The translations under genes were made by a program, and so were the position numbers. 64,000 bases of DNA from Schistosoma mansoni. Its lineage: Eukaryota; Platyhelminthes; Trematoda; Strigeidida; Schistosomatidae. Of the stretch, positions 44,435-57,059 are shown piece by piece. Where the stretch lies: positions 7,665,852 through 7,729,851 of the forward strand of contig NC_031495.1 in assembly GCF_000237925.1 (NCBI RefSeq). Direction: 5' to 3'. The notes under the pieces were generated by a model. The model ran no database searches. It was not told the origin of the DNA and was given only the letters and a program-made list of their open reading frames with translations. Numbering within the stretch: the first letter of the stretch is position 1; every line of letters starts with the position of its first letter.

Positions 44435-45780
44435 AAAGTCTGTTGTATAAGTCCTTTTTCTCGGATCCACCTGGAATTGAGTTACCGCGATTCTCTTGCG
44501 ACTCATTACTCTCGAAGGTTGTGTCGCCTTGCTCTTGCGTCTTTTATCTTTTCTACCTTCGCGCGCCTGAGTGCTTTTTGGAGACGAATCCATGAGCAAA
44601 TGAAATGGGAGCCGGCTTTGTGGCATCCATGTTCTGCCATCCCTTCGAATTTGATTGATGTGTCTTATACAAGTACCGACATTTCTTCGGATTAAATACA
44701 ATACACTTCCAATTCGACGTTCTATAATACCTTGTTCCCACCTTTTTCCACCTTGATACGATTTAACGAGTACCCTTTCACCCACCTTGAAGCTACGAGT
44801 GACCATATGGTTTCCATTCGTGGGTTTACTTGTCTTTCTAGGTGGCAACATACTGCTAAAGATTGTTCGAATTTTCCTTCCGAACATACACTCGGCTGGT
44901 GACTTACCTTCGGGTACTGCCGGATTGGGGGTAACTCTGTAAGACAAAAGGAACTTGCTGATTACTTGTTCTGGGATGGCCTCTCCTCCCCCTTTAACTA
45001 GAGCTCGTTTTATAGTATCCACGAATCTTTCTGCTTGGCCATTCGACTGAGGATGGTACGGGGGAGACTGTAGATGTGATATGCCATTTTCAATGCAAAA
45101 CCGTTTAAAGACAGATGACATAAACTGGGTGCCGTTGTCAGTCACTAAGATCTCAGGAACCCCAAAACAAGCGAACAAACCTGTCAATTTTCTTGTAGTA
45201 CTCTCTGACGTCATTTTCGGCATGTCGTATACTTCTGGCCATTTCGTGAAGGCGTCGACAACAACCAAGTAATTTCTGCCTTGTATTGGGCCGGCAAAAT
45301 CAGCGTGTATTCTTTGCCAGGGACCGTCTGGTTTTGGCCATGGTTGCGGTTCAGCTTTATTTGGGTTCTTTGCGGCCTCTAAACGGGACGAACAACTGCG
45401 ACATTTTTGCTCTACATCATGGTCCATTGATGGCCAGTATGCGTAGCTTCGAGCTAACGACTTCATTTTACTTATCCCCGGGTGTCCGCTGTGGAACTGC
45501 TTAAGGACTTGGTTTCGAAGATTTCTGGGGATAACGATACGGTGGCCAAACATGATGCAGGAATCTACAATTGTCAATGAGTCTCGTCGACGGAAAAATT
45601 GCACGAGTTCTCCATGTAGTCTCGACGAAGGCCACTTGTTGAGTATGCAGCGGCGAACAAACTTCAACACGTTATCTTTCTCACTAGCTCCTTTAATAGC
45701 TTCGAATGTGACTGGAAGTCCGGAAACTGCGTCTGTTAATACTGTGTGAACCTCGGCCTCAACATCTACGCCAGCCACGA
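44435..45780 (-). pseudogene. Integrase part of the LTR element
   Basis: Zinc-binding HSGHPG...CRSC region near 45510-45390, then a catalytic core with HADFAGPI, VDAFTKWPEV, TDNGTQFMS and SPPYHPQSNGQAER (D,D,E). A C-terminal segment with VGERVLVKSY and a Lys/Arg-rich tail follows. It resembles K02A2.6-type integrases. Confidence 0.88.
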
Positions 45781-45899
45781 GCACCTCCTCTTCTTGTTTT
45801 GTACGGGAACTAATTAGTCTTGAAAGGGCATCTGCCTGTCCAAAATCCGTTGTTGGTTGGTACTTTATCTTGAAATCATAGCCCAGTAGTGTCGTTGCC

Positions 45900-47599
45900 C
45901 ATCTCTGTTTGCTGTATATACAGGTATACCTTTTTTCGATCCAAAAATTGTCAGCAGCGGTTTATGGTCTGTTAGTAGGGCAAATTTTCTGCCAAATAGC
46001 ATCTTGTGGAACTTCTTTACTGCGAATATAATAGAGAGGGCCTCTTTTTCTATCTGACTATAGTTTCTTTCTGTCATAGTCAGCGACCGTGCAGCGTGGG
46101 CGGTTGCCTTCTCAGACCCGTCTGGGTAGGTATGTGCGATCACTGCGCCGATTCCGTGGTTGGACGCATCTGCTGCGACTATAATGGGAAGATCTGGATC
46201 ATAGTGTGTGAGTAGAAGGTTTGATGACAGGAGCTGTTTTAGTCTTACGAAAGCTTCTTGGCACTCAGCTGACCAGAACCATTTGGTATCTTTTTTCAGC
46301 AACCCATTAAGAGGAGCACGAAGGCGATGCAGTTCTGGAAGAAAAACTCCATAATGACTAACCATTCCCAAGAAAGAGCGTAAAGTTGACACATCAGTTG
46401 GTGGAGGCATGGACTTGATAGCCTCGACGTTTTCAGGATCAGGTTTTCTTCCGTTTTTATCAATTATGAATCCCAAATAGCGGACTTGTTCCATGTAGAA
46501 ATCACATTTTTCAGCACGTAATGTAAACCCAAAATCTGCTATGCGTCTGAGAACCATATCTACCTTCTTCTCCAGGTCAGCATAGTCTGTACCCATGATT
46601 AGTATGTCGTCAAGATAGGCCGCAGTACCAGGAATATCTTGTAGCATAGTATCCATAACTTGTTGAAAGATTGAAGGGGCAGTCTTTACTCCAAACGGAA
46701 GTCTATTATATCGAAACAACCCTTTATGAGTGTTTATTGTCAAGTAATGTTTGCATTCTTCCGCTACTGGAATCTGTAAATGTGCTTCTGATAGGTCTAG
46801 TTTTGCAAAATACTTACCCCCGTTAAGTTTCGCAAATAAGTCTTCTGGTAATGGTAAGGGGTACTGATGAGCTTCAAGTGCGTCATTTAATCCAGTGGAG
46901 TAGTCTGCACATAATCGAATACTTCCATCAGGCTTTTTAACAATTACTATTGGGGCTGCCCAATCAGAAAAGTTCACTGGTTCTATAATTCCACTTTTTT
47001 GCAGTCGTTCTAATTCTTGTTCAACAATCGGTAGCGCTGCGTAGGGCACAGGTCTTTTGGGTCGAAAAACGGGAGTAGCACCAGGTTTGAGGATTAACAA
47101 GGCTTTGGCCTTCGTACATTCTCCCAATTCTTCTTTAAAAACGTTGTGATGTCTTTTCAGCACGGTACCTTTCTGGTTACACCTTGAGGAGTTGTCAGTA
47201 GTCACTCGTCTGCAGATGCTATTAATAGAATGATCTGCTAGCTTAAGTGTTTCTATTAGATCTAGTCCCAATAAGTCTAGTCCTGGGTTCTTTGTAATGT
47301 AAATGGTTGCATTTGTCGTAACCTCACCTTTAGACACAGTGCAAGGTATTTCTCCTACAATGTTTAACTTACCGCCAGATGCACTGTGCGCTAGTTGTGT
47401 TGTTCGATGCACTGTTGGTCGCCCAATCTTCCTCCAAGTTTCTGGGCTTATTAAAGTAATGTCAGAAGCTGTATCGAGCTGAAGTCGAGTACGGCGTTTA
47501 TTAACATTCAAGGTTACATACTTTCTTCGATCATGTTCTGTTCTGGTACGTGCTACCATTATTCTATTGGTTGATGAACAATTTTTACGTCTTCGGAAA
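45900..47599 (-). pseudogene. Protease, reverse transcriptase and RNase H part of the LTR element
   Basis: Aspartic protease motif LDTASDITLI near 47475; RT with DYSTGLNDALE, KLDLSEAHLQIPV, NRLPFGVKTAPSIFQQVM and the catalytic YLDDIL near 46600; RNase H with ADASNHGIGAVI and LLTDHKPLLTIF between about 46190 and 45940. The order and motif wording are Ty3/Gypsy. Confidence 0.88.
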
Positions 47600-48522
47600 T
47601 GAACACTTGATGAACGACGATGCATCTTCTTCTTACAACATGTTTCTTTATGTCCTTTGAGCTGACATCTAGTGCACCGGTAGTTTTTGTATGGGCAGAA
47701 CCTTTTGTAATGCAGCTCTCCGCAAAACCAACATGCGGATGGAGGCTTCTTAATGGTTGTGTTCTGCTTTTGCTTCCCATTTACTGCCTGTACATAAGGT
47801 AGTCGACCATTATTTTCTACCATTGAAGTGTCATGCTTCAAGTTCACCAGATGCTGACATTCAGTAGTCACCTCTTGAAGGGTGATATTTGGACACTGTT
47901 CAATTTTGCTTAGAATTCTGGTTCTAATGTCGGCGTCTTCTGAAGATTGTAAGCTGCATACGAAAACAAGACATTTGAATTGGTCTTCTGTCATTGCTGA
48001 TAGTTTAAAGCGCTCACATTCGCGATTTATTATGCTAGCATGTTGCACCCAGTCATCATTGCCGGCTTTTACTATTTTCAAGCACTGATAGCGAATATTG
48101 AACAGGGAAGACTGTTCACCAAAAATTTGCGACAAAATTTTAATTGTTTCTTCGAATGAGATGTCTCTTGGGTTCTTGGGCAGAATGTAATTAGTATATC
48201 GTTCATGTTCAATGGTACCCAGCTTTCGTAGTTGCACCCTGACCTTGGCGGCATCATCAAAAGTTTCTAGGTCGACATTAAATACATCTTCATATTTCTT
48301 GTACCAAGATTCGAATGTTACACCAGCAACACCATCAAAATGAAATTCGTGAATGGAATCAATGATACAATCAGCATGCGATTTGGCAGAAACATCTGTA
48401 AGTCCATTCTTATTGAGGTTCATTTGCTGGGTTAGTTTTTCGAGTATGCGCATCTGGAATTGTTCAAGCCGTTTTTCATGGCGCTCTAGAAAAGCTTCAA
48501 ATTGGTCAAAGGTAATAGACAT
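47600..48522 (-). pseudogene. Gag part of the LTR element
   Basis: Begins with ATG at 48522 (MSITFDQFEAFLERHEKRL), 25 bp inside the primer site. It has an N-terminal coiled-coil-like Gln/Glu/Leu stretch, a capsid-like middle, and two zinc-knuckle-like motifs near 47740-47620 (CWFCGELHYKRFC; CTRCQLKGHKETCC). Gag runs into pol in one frame. Treated as a fossil. Confidence 0.85.
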
Positions 48523-48533
48523 CTTGATAAATT

Positions 48534-48547
48534 AACCCGTCGCCAGT
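48534..48547 (-). other. Primer-binding site
   Basis: Minus-strand tggcgacgggtta begins one base inside the 5' LTR. TGGCGAC is the start of tRNA-Arg-primed sites such as those of 412/mdg1, so tRNA-Arg is a reasonable guess for the primer. Confidence 0.6.
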
Positions 48548-48902
48548 TGTTATATCTAGAGCCTTGATTCTTAATATGCCGCGAACTACTTGACTACTTG
48601 AACGATAGAACCCGCAAACGTCGCAAAAGAGAGAAGACAAAGACTGGTAAGCAGGAAGTTTATTGCCCCAAACAGTGTCAAAATATAGCCCAGAAATCTC
48701 GTGTATTTATAGTTATTGGCTGAAAGTAAATTATCATTTAGGTCAACCAATAAGCACATAGGTATCAAACTAATCCATCCAATGGAGAAGCTTTACGTTG
48801 GCATTTCTAGAACATTCCCCTAACCCTGATTGGATGGAATGTCTGCGGCTCTTCCTGGGCTTCCTAGAGCCTCCTCGACTTCACCTGTGGACCATCCTCA
48901 CA
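48548..48902 (-). repeat. 5' LTR
   Basis: 355 bp, same length as the 3' LTR, with three substitutions seen. It should hold the Pol II promoter of the element. Confidence 0.93.
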
Positions 48903-48907
48903 TGAAT

Positions 48908-49292
48908 TCTTGGTGATTACATTTCAAGCGCCAATTAATAATTCGATCGGATTTCATGATTATCTATACATACATAGTTGTTTATTCTTGTTCTACGTTA
49001 AGATATTTACGTCTTCCACGTCTCCTTTATTTCTATTTCCTTAGTTTCTTCCTTTCCTCCTTCAAAATCAATTCAAAATTCTTGTTAATTACATAGAACC
49101 TCATTTATTATTACTATTCTATTATTAATATTTTATTTTCCTTTTCCTTCCTTTCTCAAACATGGCATATGTATTGTTAACATTATTGAAAATTGTGTAT
49201 TATTGCATTTTTGAAGAAACCCGAAATGGTTTCTTCACAGCACTTATGTACCCATAAGGTGTTTGTGAATAATAATAATAATAATAATAATC
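48908..49292 (+). repeat. LINE-like 3' UTR ending in (AAT)n
   Basis: Pyrimidine-rich AT sequence ending ggtgtttgtgaataataat and eight or so AAT units (49269-49292). This resembles the 3' end of a CR1-like LINE. It could be the continuation of the remnant left of the LTR insertion, which would place the LTR element inside an old LINE. This is a weak inference. Confidence 0.35.
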
Positions 49293-50389
49293 ATCTCTCA
49301 AACAATACAGAACAATCCGCGGGCAAACATAAGGTGGTTCTAACTTTCTTCAAAAAAAACTATATTCTGTAACCCGAGGAATCCGTACGATTAAACTACA
49401 GGGTATTTGGCAAATCAGTTGTTCAGAAATATAAAACCGGTTATTTGTAAAATGTAAGAGTGGCTTCGCAAACGAAAGGACGTATCTCTGTTCACTATGT
49501 TTGTATTGATTCGGATCGCTAGGAAGATGAGCGATCACAATTTTCGACAGCTGTACACATTTTCGAAAAGTGTGAAACATAATTCCAATCCTCTAGAACC
49601 TGCCTAACTAAAGAGTAGCAATCACGAATACATTCACTCAATATGGCATCCAATGTAGACCAGTGGTTAAGCATAACAAAATTTGACCAGCTAACAAGAA
49701 ATTGTACCATGTCAAAGGAGGGACCGAATAACTTAGATTTTGGGCTAAGTGAGTGATTCCAATCTCATGTGAGCCAAAAAGTGCAGTAAATATTTGAAAA
49801 TAAAAGTCTGGAAAGTTCTAACTTAATATTTGACAGAGAACAATGAGTTATTATTACACCTGAATTGGTGGATTTTCACACACGTTCACGTAAAACATAC
49901 AAAAATGATCCTATAGTACAACCATATTGGGATTTATACGTTTAAATAGATCATTTCACATCCAAGATAGGTAACATAAGTCGTTTTATTTTCGGCAGTG
50001 AATGATATGTACATGCAAAATATTTAAGCACGTTGGTGAATACAACCATAAAGTCAGATTTGTTTTCAGATAAGAAAGTACACGAGTAGAGTTATTAAAT
50101 AGGTGAGATCAGTGAAAACATGACAGAATATTCATTCGGATATACCAGTAAGCTAATAAATGGGTTCATACTTTAGTGTTATACTATGAGTCTGTAGATA
50201 CTGCATTCCGTTCAAAAACGGCCTTTCATACAAACTGTAACTTTGGTAAACTTACGTCTAACCCAAACTTCCTTTTATCGTGTTACAATCCTGTTACTGA
50301 AAAGAGGGGGTGAAAAGGGGCATTCGAGTGAACGGTAGATAGTGGTCGACTAAACCTAGCTGCTTGTAATAGAAGATATTATGGTTCTT
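49293..50389. other. No recognised feature
   Basis: About 1.1 kb of AT-rich sequence; no gene or known repeat. Confidence 0.45.
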
Positions 50390-50397
50390 TAGTTGGC

Positions 50398-50596
50398 AGG
50401 TATAATCCGAACTAATCATCGGGACTGGAATCAAACTATCAATGAAGAAACTCCAGATGAACCATACGAAGTAATTGAGGCGTGTGGTGAATTTTTGCTG
50501 GTATGCAGACCTCAGCTGTTGGAAGAAAGGCTGAAGAGTGAATCGGGACAACGTTTAAATGATTTCGAAAAGTTAGCGGGAAAGTTGAGTATCTAA
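50398..50596 (+). CDS. Possible terminal exon, unrecognised
   Basis: After a possible acceptor (tctttag or ttggcag at 50391-50398) a frame of about 64 codons runs to TAA at 50594-50596. It is acidic and hydrophilic (NEETPDEPYEVIEACGEFLL, RLKSESGQRLNDFEKLAGKL), unlike the low-complexity AT-rich ORFs around it. I recognise no family and see no upstream exon. It may be a host last exon, or chance. Confidence 0.25.
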
Positions 50597-51249
50597 GCAC
50601 CCGAATAACCTTACCACATAGCCATATTTATTATTATACATTTTCTTATCACCGTTATCGAATGCTGACCGTTGACGCTGCTCTTAAGTGTCTGGAACTT
50701 CTTGAAATAAAATAGCAAAGCCAAAACAAGGTAGGAAACATATGTCTGATGACCAGCAAACATGTGAAAACAACCCCAATGTCACTGAATGTTTGCCTAA
50801 AAACCAACCACTAAGAGCCTGCGGTTAAAAGGATGCTCTGACTCCACTAGCGATGTTTGCTGGTCATTAACTCCACCCCCTTTTTGACGATATGCTTTTC
50901 TACAGCGATGCTTAGATTGGAAGTGTATCGAACTCCGATCTGTTATCGATTCGTATGTATTGGCCACTTTCACGCCATCTATGTCAAACCTATGAGCTTT
51001 ACCTATTGCTATTTGAGTCCAAATAGCGTCATACATTTGTGTGGATGAGGACGCTAATTGTGAGATGATTCAGCTGCAGATACTATCGAGATTTCCAGAA
51101 TTGTATTCGAATTGGCGTCGCTGTTACATTTCATGCTTTCACATAGCCTAGTATCTTTTATCACAAAAATTGTACTGAATAACGGAAATATATTTAACAC
51201 ATAGGTGGTGACATAGGAATGTGAGTTTGAAATAGCTCACCCAGTTGAT
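50597..51249. other. No recognised feature
   Basis: Nothing supported; short overlapping ORFs on both strands only. Confidence 0.45.
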
Positions 51250-52170
51250 CAATTTTTTTTTCACTAACAGCGAATCTCGTATATTAATGTACAAAGTCTG
51301 TGTTCGACCACTCCTCGAATACTGCGCGTTTCTCCTTAGTGGCACGCGCATAAAGAATAAATTAAGACTGGAATCAGTACAGAGACGATTTACACTTCGT
51401 ACTCTTGTAACTGATAGTGTCTTGACATATAATTCTAGATGTAGTAAACTAGGGCTTGACCCTTTATGGAAGAGGAGACTCAAACTTAACCTTATCTTCC
51501 TTTCCAAAATACTTAACAAACTCTCCTTCACATCCAGCCAGGCGATTCAATACGCTAAATTCTCACATTACGACATTCGTGACTCCTTGTCTTTAGCGAA
51601 ACAAACATATTCTAGATCTTCTCTCTATATGAATTACTTTACCTGTAAGTTTTCTAGGCTCTGGAATAATTTACCTCAAACTATCCGTATGTTAAACTCT
51701 CCCATTGTTTGTTCGCTCAATTAATGCCTATTGCTCCTCTGAAAATGCATTAAATGCTCTAGCGCCTGCAAGTGTATCTTACTCCACAAGTGACATTATC
51801 GGAACTTTAAGTGTTTAACCTCTTACTTGCTATCATTGTTTTGTTGTTCCGTGCTCTTTGCTTTAATCTTACTTTCTCTAGTTGTAGATAATTATCAATA
51901 ACTCACTTTGGCACTAGAAATAACCTTACAGAACATCAGGCTATCCACTTAAGAAAAAATGACAAGTTCCCTGGTGTTGCATTGGCCTGCCATATATAAA
52001 CTATTTACCAATTACTAAACCAGCAAACATAAAACTTTCTTATATTTCATGTTTGCTCTCTACATTAAATATTGATTTTTATAACAATCTGATCATGCCT
52101 GTAAACTGGTGTGAATTCTGTAAATATTATTTTCAGGATATATATATATTATATTATATTATATATCTGG
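51250..52170 (+). repeat. CR1-like LINE, 3' fragment
   Basis: C-terminal part of a CR1/Jockey-type LINE protein: MYKVCVRPLLEYCAF, LESVQRRFTLRTL, LGLDPLWKRRLKLNLIF and FSRLWNNLPQTIR, open to 51724. About 430 bp of 3' UTR follow, ending in a short (TATAT/TATTA)n run at 52140-52170. 5'-truncated; directly upstream of a full-length RTE element. Confidence 0.82.
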
Positions 52171-52339
52171 GAAGACCAGTGCTTGCTTTATGATAGAGCA
52201 ATTGCCCGAACAAAACTAATGCTGACGGAACATCTCCAGACCACCGTGATCTGAAAGTTTATATGCCCTTGAAAATCAGAATATTATAGTTCTCCGGTTA
52301 AATGAAGGTGTTTTGTACATATTTTTGTAGAATTAGGGT

Positions 52340-55300
52340 TCAGTTTGTTATTTGTACCAAACAAACTAGCCCCTCTGGGAGTTACTGCCGGTCCCAAGCC
52401 CGCATAAAGGAGGAGGGTTGGGCATGGGGTTAGCGACCTCATCCCGTAGAAAATCAACTCCTTAAAAAAAACGCTAACCAGAAAAAATCATTCAAACCAT
52501 TCAAACTCTGCCCTGAGAGTAGAAGGAATAATTATGACGTCTCATGATGAAAGCCGGGTTCCTTCGGAAGTCATGAGGCCGATGCACCTTCTTACAACCA
52601 GAGCGACAATTTTTATAGGTACATGGATATTCCGGACAATGTGGGAGACCGGAAGAGTCTTCCAAATTGCTGCAGAAATGAGGAAATACAACCTGGAAGT
52701 GCTTGGAATCAGTGAAACACATTGGACGCAGGTTGGACAACAACGACTATCTTCAGGAGAACTTCTGTTATACTCCGGTCATGAATAAGAAAATGCCCCA
52801 CATACACAAGGAGTTGCATTGATGCTGTCCAGAAAAGCACAAAATGCACTTATTGGATGGGAATCTCATGGGCCAAGGATCATCAAAGCCTCCTTCAAAA
52901 CAAAGAGAGAGGGCATTACAATGATCGTCATCCAATGCTATGCACCTACCAACGACTATGATGAAGACGCTAAAGACCAATTCTACGATAGGCTGCAGTC
53001 GATCTTCGAGAAGTGCCCAACCAAGGACCTGACCATCCTGATGGGAGATTTCAATGCCAAGGTTGGAAAGGACAACACTGGATACGAAGACGTCATGGGA
53101 CGACATGGACTGACTGTGAGAAAGGAACGGAAACCTTGAGAGATTTGCAAACCTATGTGCCTTCAATAAATTGGTCATAGGTGGCACCATATTCCCACAC
53201 AAAAACATACACAAAGCCACTTGGATTTCACCGGATCACACTACACAGAATCAAATCGACCATATCTGCATCAACAAAAAGTTCAGGAGGACGATGGAGG
53301 ATGTGAGAACAAGGAGAGGAGCTGATATAGCACCCGATCATCATTTGCTGGTCGCCAAGATGAAACTAAAACTCAAGAAGCACTGGACAACGGCGCGGAC
53401 AACATCACAAAAGTTTAATACGGCCTTTCTTCGAGATGCTGACAAACTCAACAAATTCAACATAGCCCTCAGCAACAGGTTCCAGGCCTTTCATGATCTA
53501 CTCAATGGATAGGGGACTACCATGGAGAGCAACTGGAAAGGTATCAAGGAGGCAATCGTTTCAACATGTCAAGAGGTTCTGGGCCAAAAGAAGCTCCATT
53601 ACAAGGAATGGATCACTGTTGGTACACTGGATAAAATTGAAGAAAGGAGGAACAAGAAGGTAGCAATCAATATCAGCCGAACCAGAGCGGAAAAAGCCAA
53701 GGCACAAGCCGAATACACAGAAGCCAACAAGCAAGTGAAGAGGAGCATCAGAACCGACAAACGTAAATATGTGGAAGATTTAGCGATGACAGCGGAAAAG
53801 GCTGCAAGAGAGGGAAACATGAGACAACTGTATGATACAACAAAGAAACTTGCTGGAAATTACCGTAAGCCAGAAAGACCAGTGAAAAGAAAGGAAGGCA
53901 AAGTAATCACCGACATTGAAGAACAACGAAACAGGTGGGTAGAACACTTCAAAGAACTCTTGAATCGACCAGCTCCACTGAACCCACCCAACATCGAAGC
54001 AGCACCCACGGACCTCCCAATCGATGTTGGCCCACCAACGATTGAAGAGATCAGCATGGCCATTAAACAAATCAAGAGCGGCAAACAGCGGGACCAGACA
54101 ACATCCCGGCAGAGGCACTGAAAGCAAATGTAGCAGCAACTGCCAAGATACTCCACATCCTCTTCAGTAAGATTTGGAACGAAGAACAAGTACCAACAGA
54201 CTGGAAAAAAAGACTTCTGATCGAGATACCAAAGAAAGGCGATCTCAGCAAGTGCGACAACTACAGGGGCACCACTCTTCTCTCAATACCAGGAAAAGTC
54301 TTCAACAGAGTATTGTTAAACAGGATGAAGGATTCCGTGGACGCCCAACTTCGAGATTAACAAGCTGGATTTCGTAAGGATGGATCGCTTACAGACCAAA
54401 TCGCAACTCCACGTATCATTGTGTAACAAGCAATCGAATGGAACTCATCACTCTACATCAACTTCATCGACTACGAGAAGGCATTTGATAGCGTGGACAA
54501 GACGACACTATGGAGGCTTCTTCGACACTACGGCGTGCCTGAGAAGATAGTCAATATCATACGGAACTCCTATGATGGACTAAACTGCCAAATCGTCCAC
54601 GGAGGACAACTCACCGACTCGTTTGAAGTAAAGACCGGTGTTAGACAAGGTTGCTTACTCTCACCCTTTCTCTTTCTCCTGGTGATCGACTGGATTATGA
54701 AGACGTCAACATCTGGAGGGAAACATGGGATACAGTGGACAGGCAGGATGCAGCTTGACGATTTAAACTTCGCGGATGATCTGGCTCTTCTATCACAAAC
54801 GCAAAAACAAATGCAGGAGAAAACGACCAGTGTAGCAGCAGCCTCAGCAGTAGTAGGTTTCAATATAAACAAAGAGAAAAGCAAGACTCTCCGATACAAT
54901 ACAATATGTACCAATCAAATTGCACTTGACGGAGAAGCTTTGGAAGATGTGGAAACCTTTACATATCTGGGCAGCATCATTGATGAACACGGTGGATCAG
55001 ATGCAGATGTGAGGGCGCGGATCGGCAAAGCAAGAGCAGCATACCTACAACTGGAAAACATCTGGAGCTGAAAACAATTGTCAACCAACACCAAGGTTAG
55101 AATTTTCAATACAAATGTCAAGACAGTTCTACTGTATGGGGCGGAGACGTGGAGAACTACGAAAGCCATTATCCAGAAGATACAAGTGTTTATTAACAGC
55201 TGTCTACGCAAGACACTTCGGATCAGATGGTCAGACACTATCAGCAACAAGTTACTGTGGGAGACAACAAACCAGATTCCAGCAGAGGAAGAAATCAGGA

Positions 55301-55560
55301 AGAAGCGCTGGAAGTGGATTGGGCACACCTTGAGGAAATCACCTAATTGCGTCACAAGACAAGCCCTCACATGGAATCCTGAAGGTCAAAGGAGAAGAGG
55401 AAGACCAAAGAACACATTACGCCGAGAAATAGAGACAGACATGAGAAGAATGAACAAGAACTGGATAGAACTAGAAAGGAAGGCCCAGAACAGAGTGGGT
55501 TGGTCGGCGGCCTATACTCCATTGGGAGTAACAGGCGTAAGCAAGTAAGTATGTTGTTAT
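52340..55560 (+). mobile_element. SR2-like RTE LINE, nearly full length
   Basis: About 3.2 kb from a leader (ggcatggggttagcgacctc) to the terminal 'gggagtaacaggcgtaagca'. Single-ORF RTE layout: endonuclease then RT. It is the best preserved member of the family also seen at 5885-6330 and 19024-19713. Confidence 0.88.
52534..55548 (+). pseudogene. RTE endonuclease-reverse transcriptase, interrupted
   Basis: Endonuclease: NLEVLGISETHW, YAPTNDYDEDAKDQFYD, LMGDFNAKVG, QNQIDHICI, DIAPDHHLLVAKM. RT: FIDYEKAFDSVD, GVRQGCLLSPFLFLLVIDWI, LNFADDLALLSQT. C-terminus: [42 protein letters not shown]. Breaks: stop at 52786-52788 (GHE then stop), a frameshift near 53137, a stop at 53510-53512, a frameshift near 54088, further stops near 54358 and 54424, and a stop at 55069-55071. 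Not active, but the lesions are few for 3 kb. Confidence 0.85.
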
Positions 55561-57059
55561 TTGTACTGCTTTAATACTAGGCTTATCCTAAAATTGTAGA
55601 TTTGTCATGAAATGACTAGCTAATCTATGAGATCTTACGTGGAAATCACATCATTGTCTACTCCGGCATTTCGCATCGTAACAATTAGCAATAAAATGTT
55701 TGGAGTTTCTAAAGAACACATTTAGGCTGGAGACAAAATAACTTACCTAATATAAATAAAATAGATAGGTTATACAAAAATGACCACATCTGCACGGCTG
55801 AGCCATTCCATTCAAATAAGTGAATGAATCTTTATAAGAGATCCACTTATGTGTGGTTGTTTAAGCTAGAACGAGAAGTATTTAGGCGGCTGTGTATTTG
55901 TGGGTGATAGTCAGTTTCATACATGCAGTAGACAAAACAGCTATGGTGAACTCAGGGCTAAATTTAAATAAAAATTTTATAGTTCATAACAGTGTTTGTA
56001 CAAACTATGTGAAATCATCAGAAATTTGAATGATTATAGAAGTTATTTATAAAATAATTCTGTGTTATTCATTTATGCAGACTGATATCTGGTGCGTGTC
56101 CCGCAACGTATCTATCGCCATTATCATCAAATACCATTAACCTACTTCCAAACAACCCGATTCTTTTCACTTCCTTCTACTTATTATTCCTACACTTCCG
56201 TCTCTTATCACGTTTCACATTGAGACCGACTGTTTATGGGGTATAGTACCAGAACTGCTCGTTCTAGAGACCCCAATGCCCCAAGACGAATGGGTGTTCT
56301 CGCCATTCCTATTGACGACCACTCACATCGGTGCACTAATAGCGGGGTATGCATCATTTCCGGCATCACCTTAAACCGATATGGATGCTGCTTTTATTTC
56401 TGTGTTTTGTATCTTTTAGCTTGCAGTTTCGTTGTTTAACGTGATCTGGCTTCGTTTCTGCTCACTTCATTTATATTGCCAATGTCATTACATACGAGCT
56501 GGACTAGTATGTCATTACATACTCATGGTGTACCATCGTGCTGATCAATGTGAATTGGTAGAGTCATAAATTTTCATGTTTCTGGTATAAAGGAGTATAT
56601 TCATTATGACGAATGTCGGTTTTTTGTATCATCATGTTATGCAAATGTTGTGATTGTTAACGATTCCAACATTAAACTGTTCTGCTTCGTGTTCCGGTGT
56701 TTTACTGTTCACTTCTCACTGTTACCACTTTTGTTTTTGTTCGCAACACACAACTAAGTAAACAATGTAAATCCATTTCAGTTTGGAAAGGACGGGAGGT
56801 TAAGTGGACTGCGTCAGTTCCAGGAATGGCAGGCTCACGATTGATCCAATTTATTTCGAAATCTTCGAGAAATCGAGCTTTAATCATGTGCTGAGTTGAT
56901 GAATTCCATTCGCTGGTGATTCAATGATCGATAGTCAGCCGACCATTAACTTGTTCTGGGCTTGTGAACATTTTTGGAGTGTTATCGTGAATTTTCTGCC
57001 AAATTAAAAACACTCAGATGATTTCCACAGGTCATTTTGAAGCTCTGAACAGTCACTCT
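55561..57059. other. No recognised gene
   Basis: About 1.5 kb. A somewhat GC-richer stretch at 56080-56460 contains a 67-codon ORF without motifs. Nothing I can name. Confidence 0.45.

Larger units (their letters stand above)
44068..48902 (-). mobile_element. Ty3/Gypsy LTR retrotransposon, nearly whole
   Basis: 4,835-bp element on the minus strand with two 355-bp LTRs (TG...CA ends), a 5-bp target duplication, a primer-binding site, a polypurine tract and a gag-pol region in the order capsid, zinc knuckles, protease, RT, RNase H, integrase. This is Ty3/Gypsy order. It looks almost whole, with about one break. The LTRs differ at three positions that I can see, so the insertion is young. It could be one of the known schistosome Gypsy families (Saci-2/3, fugitive or Boudicca kin); I cannot say which. 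Confidence 0.93.
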
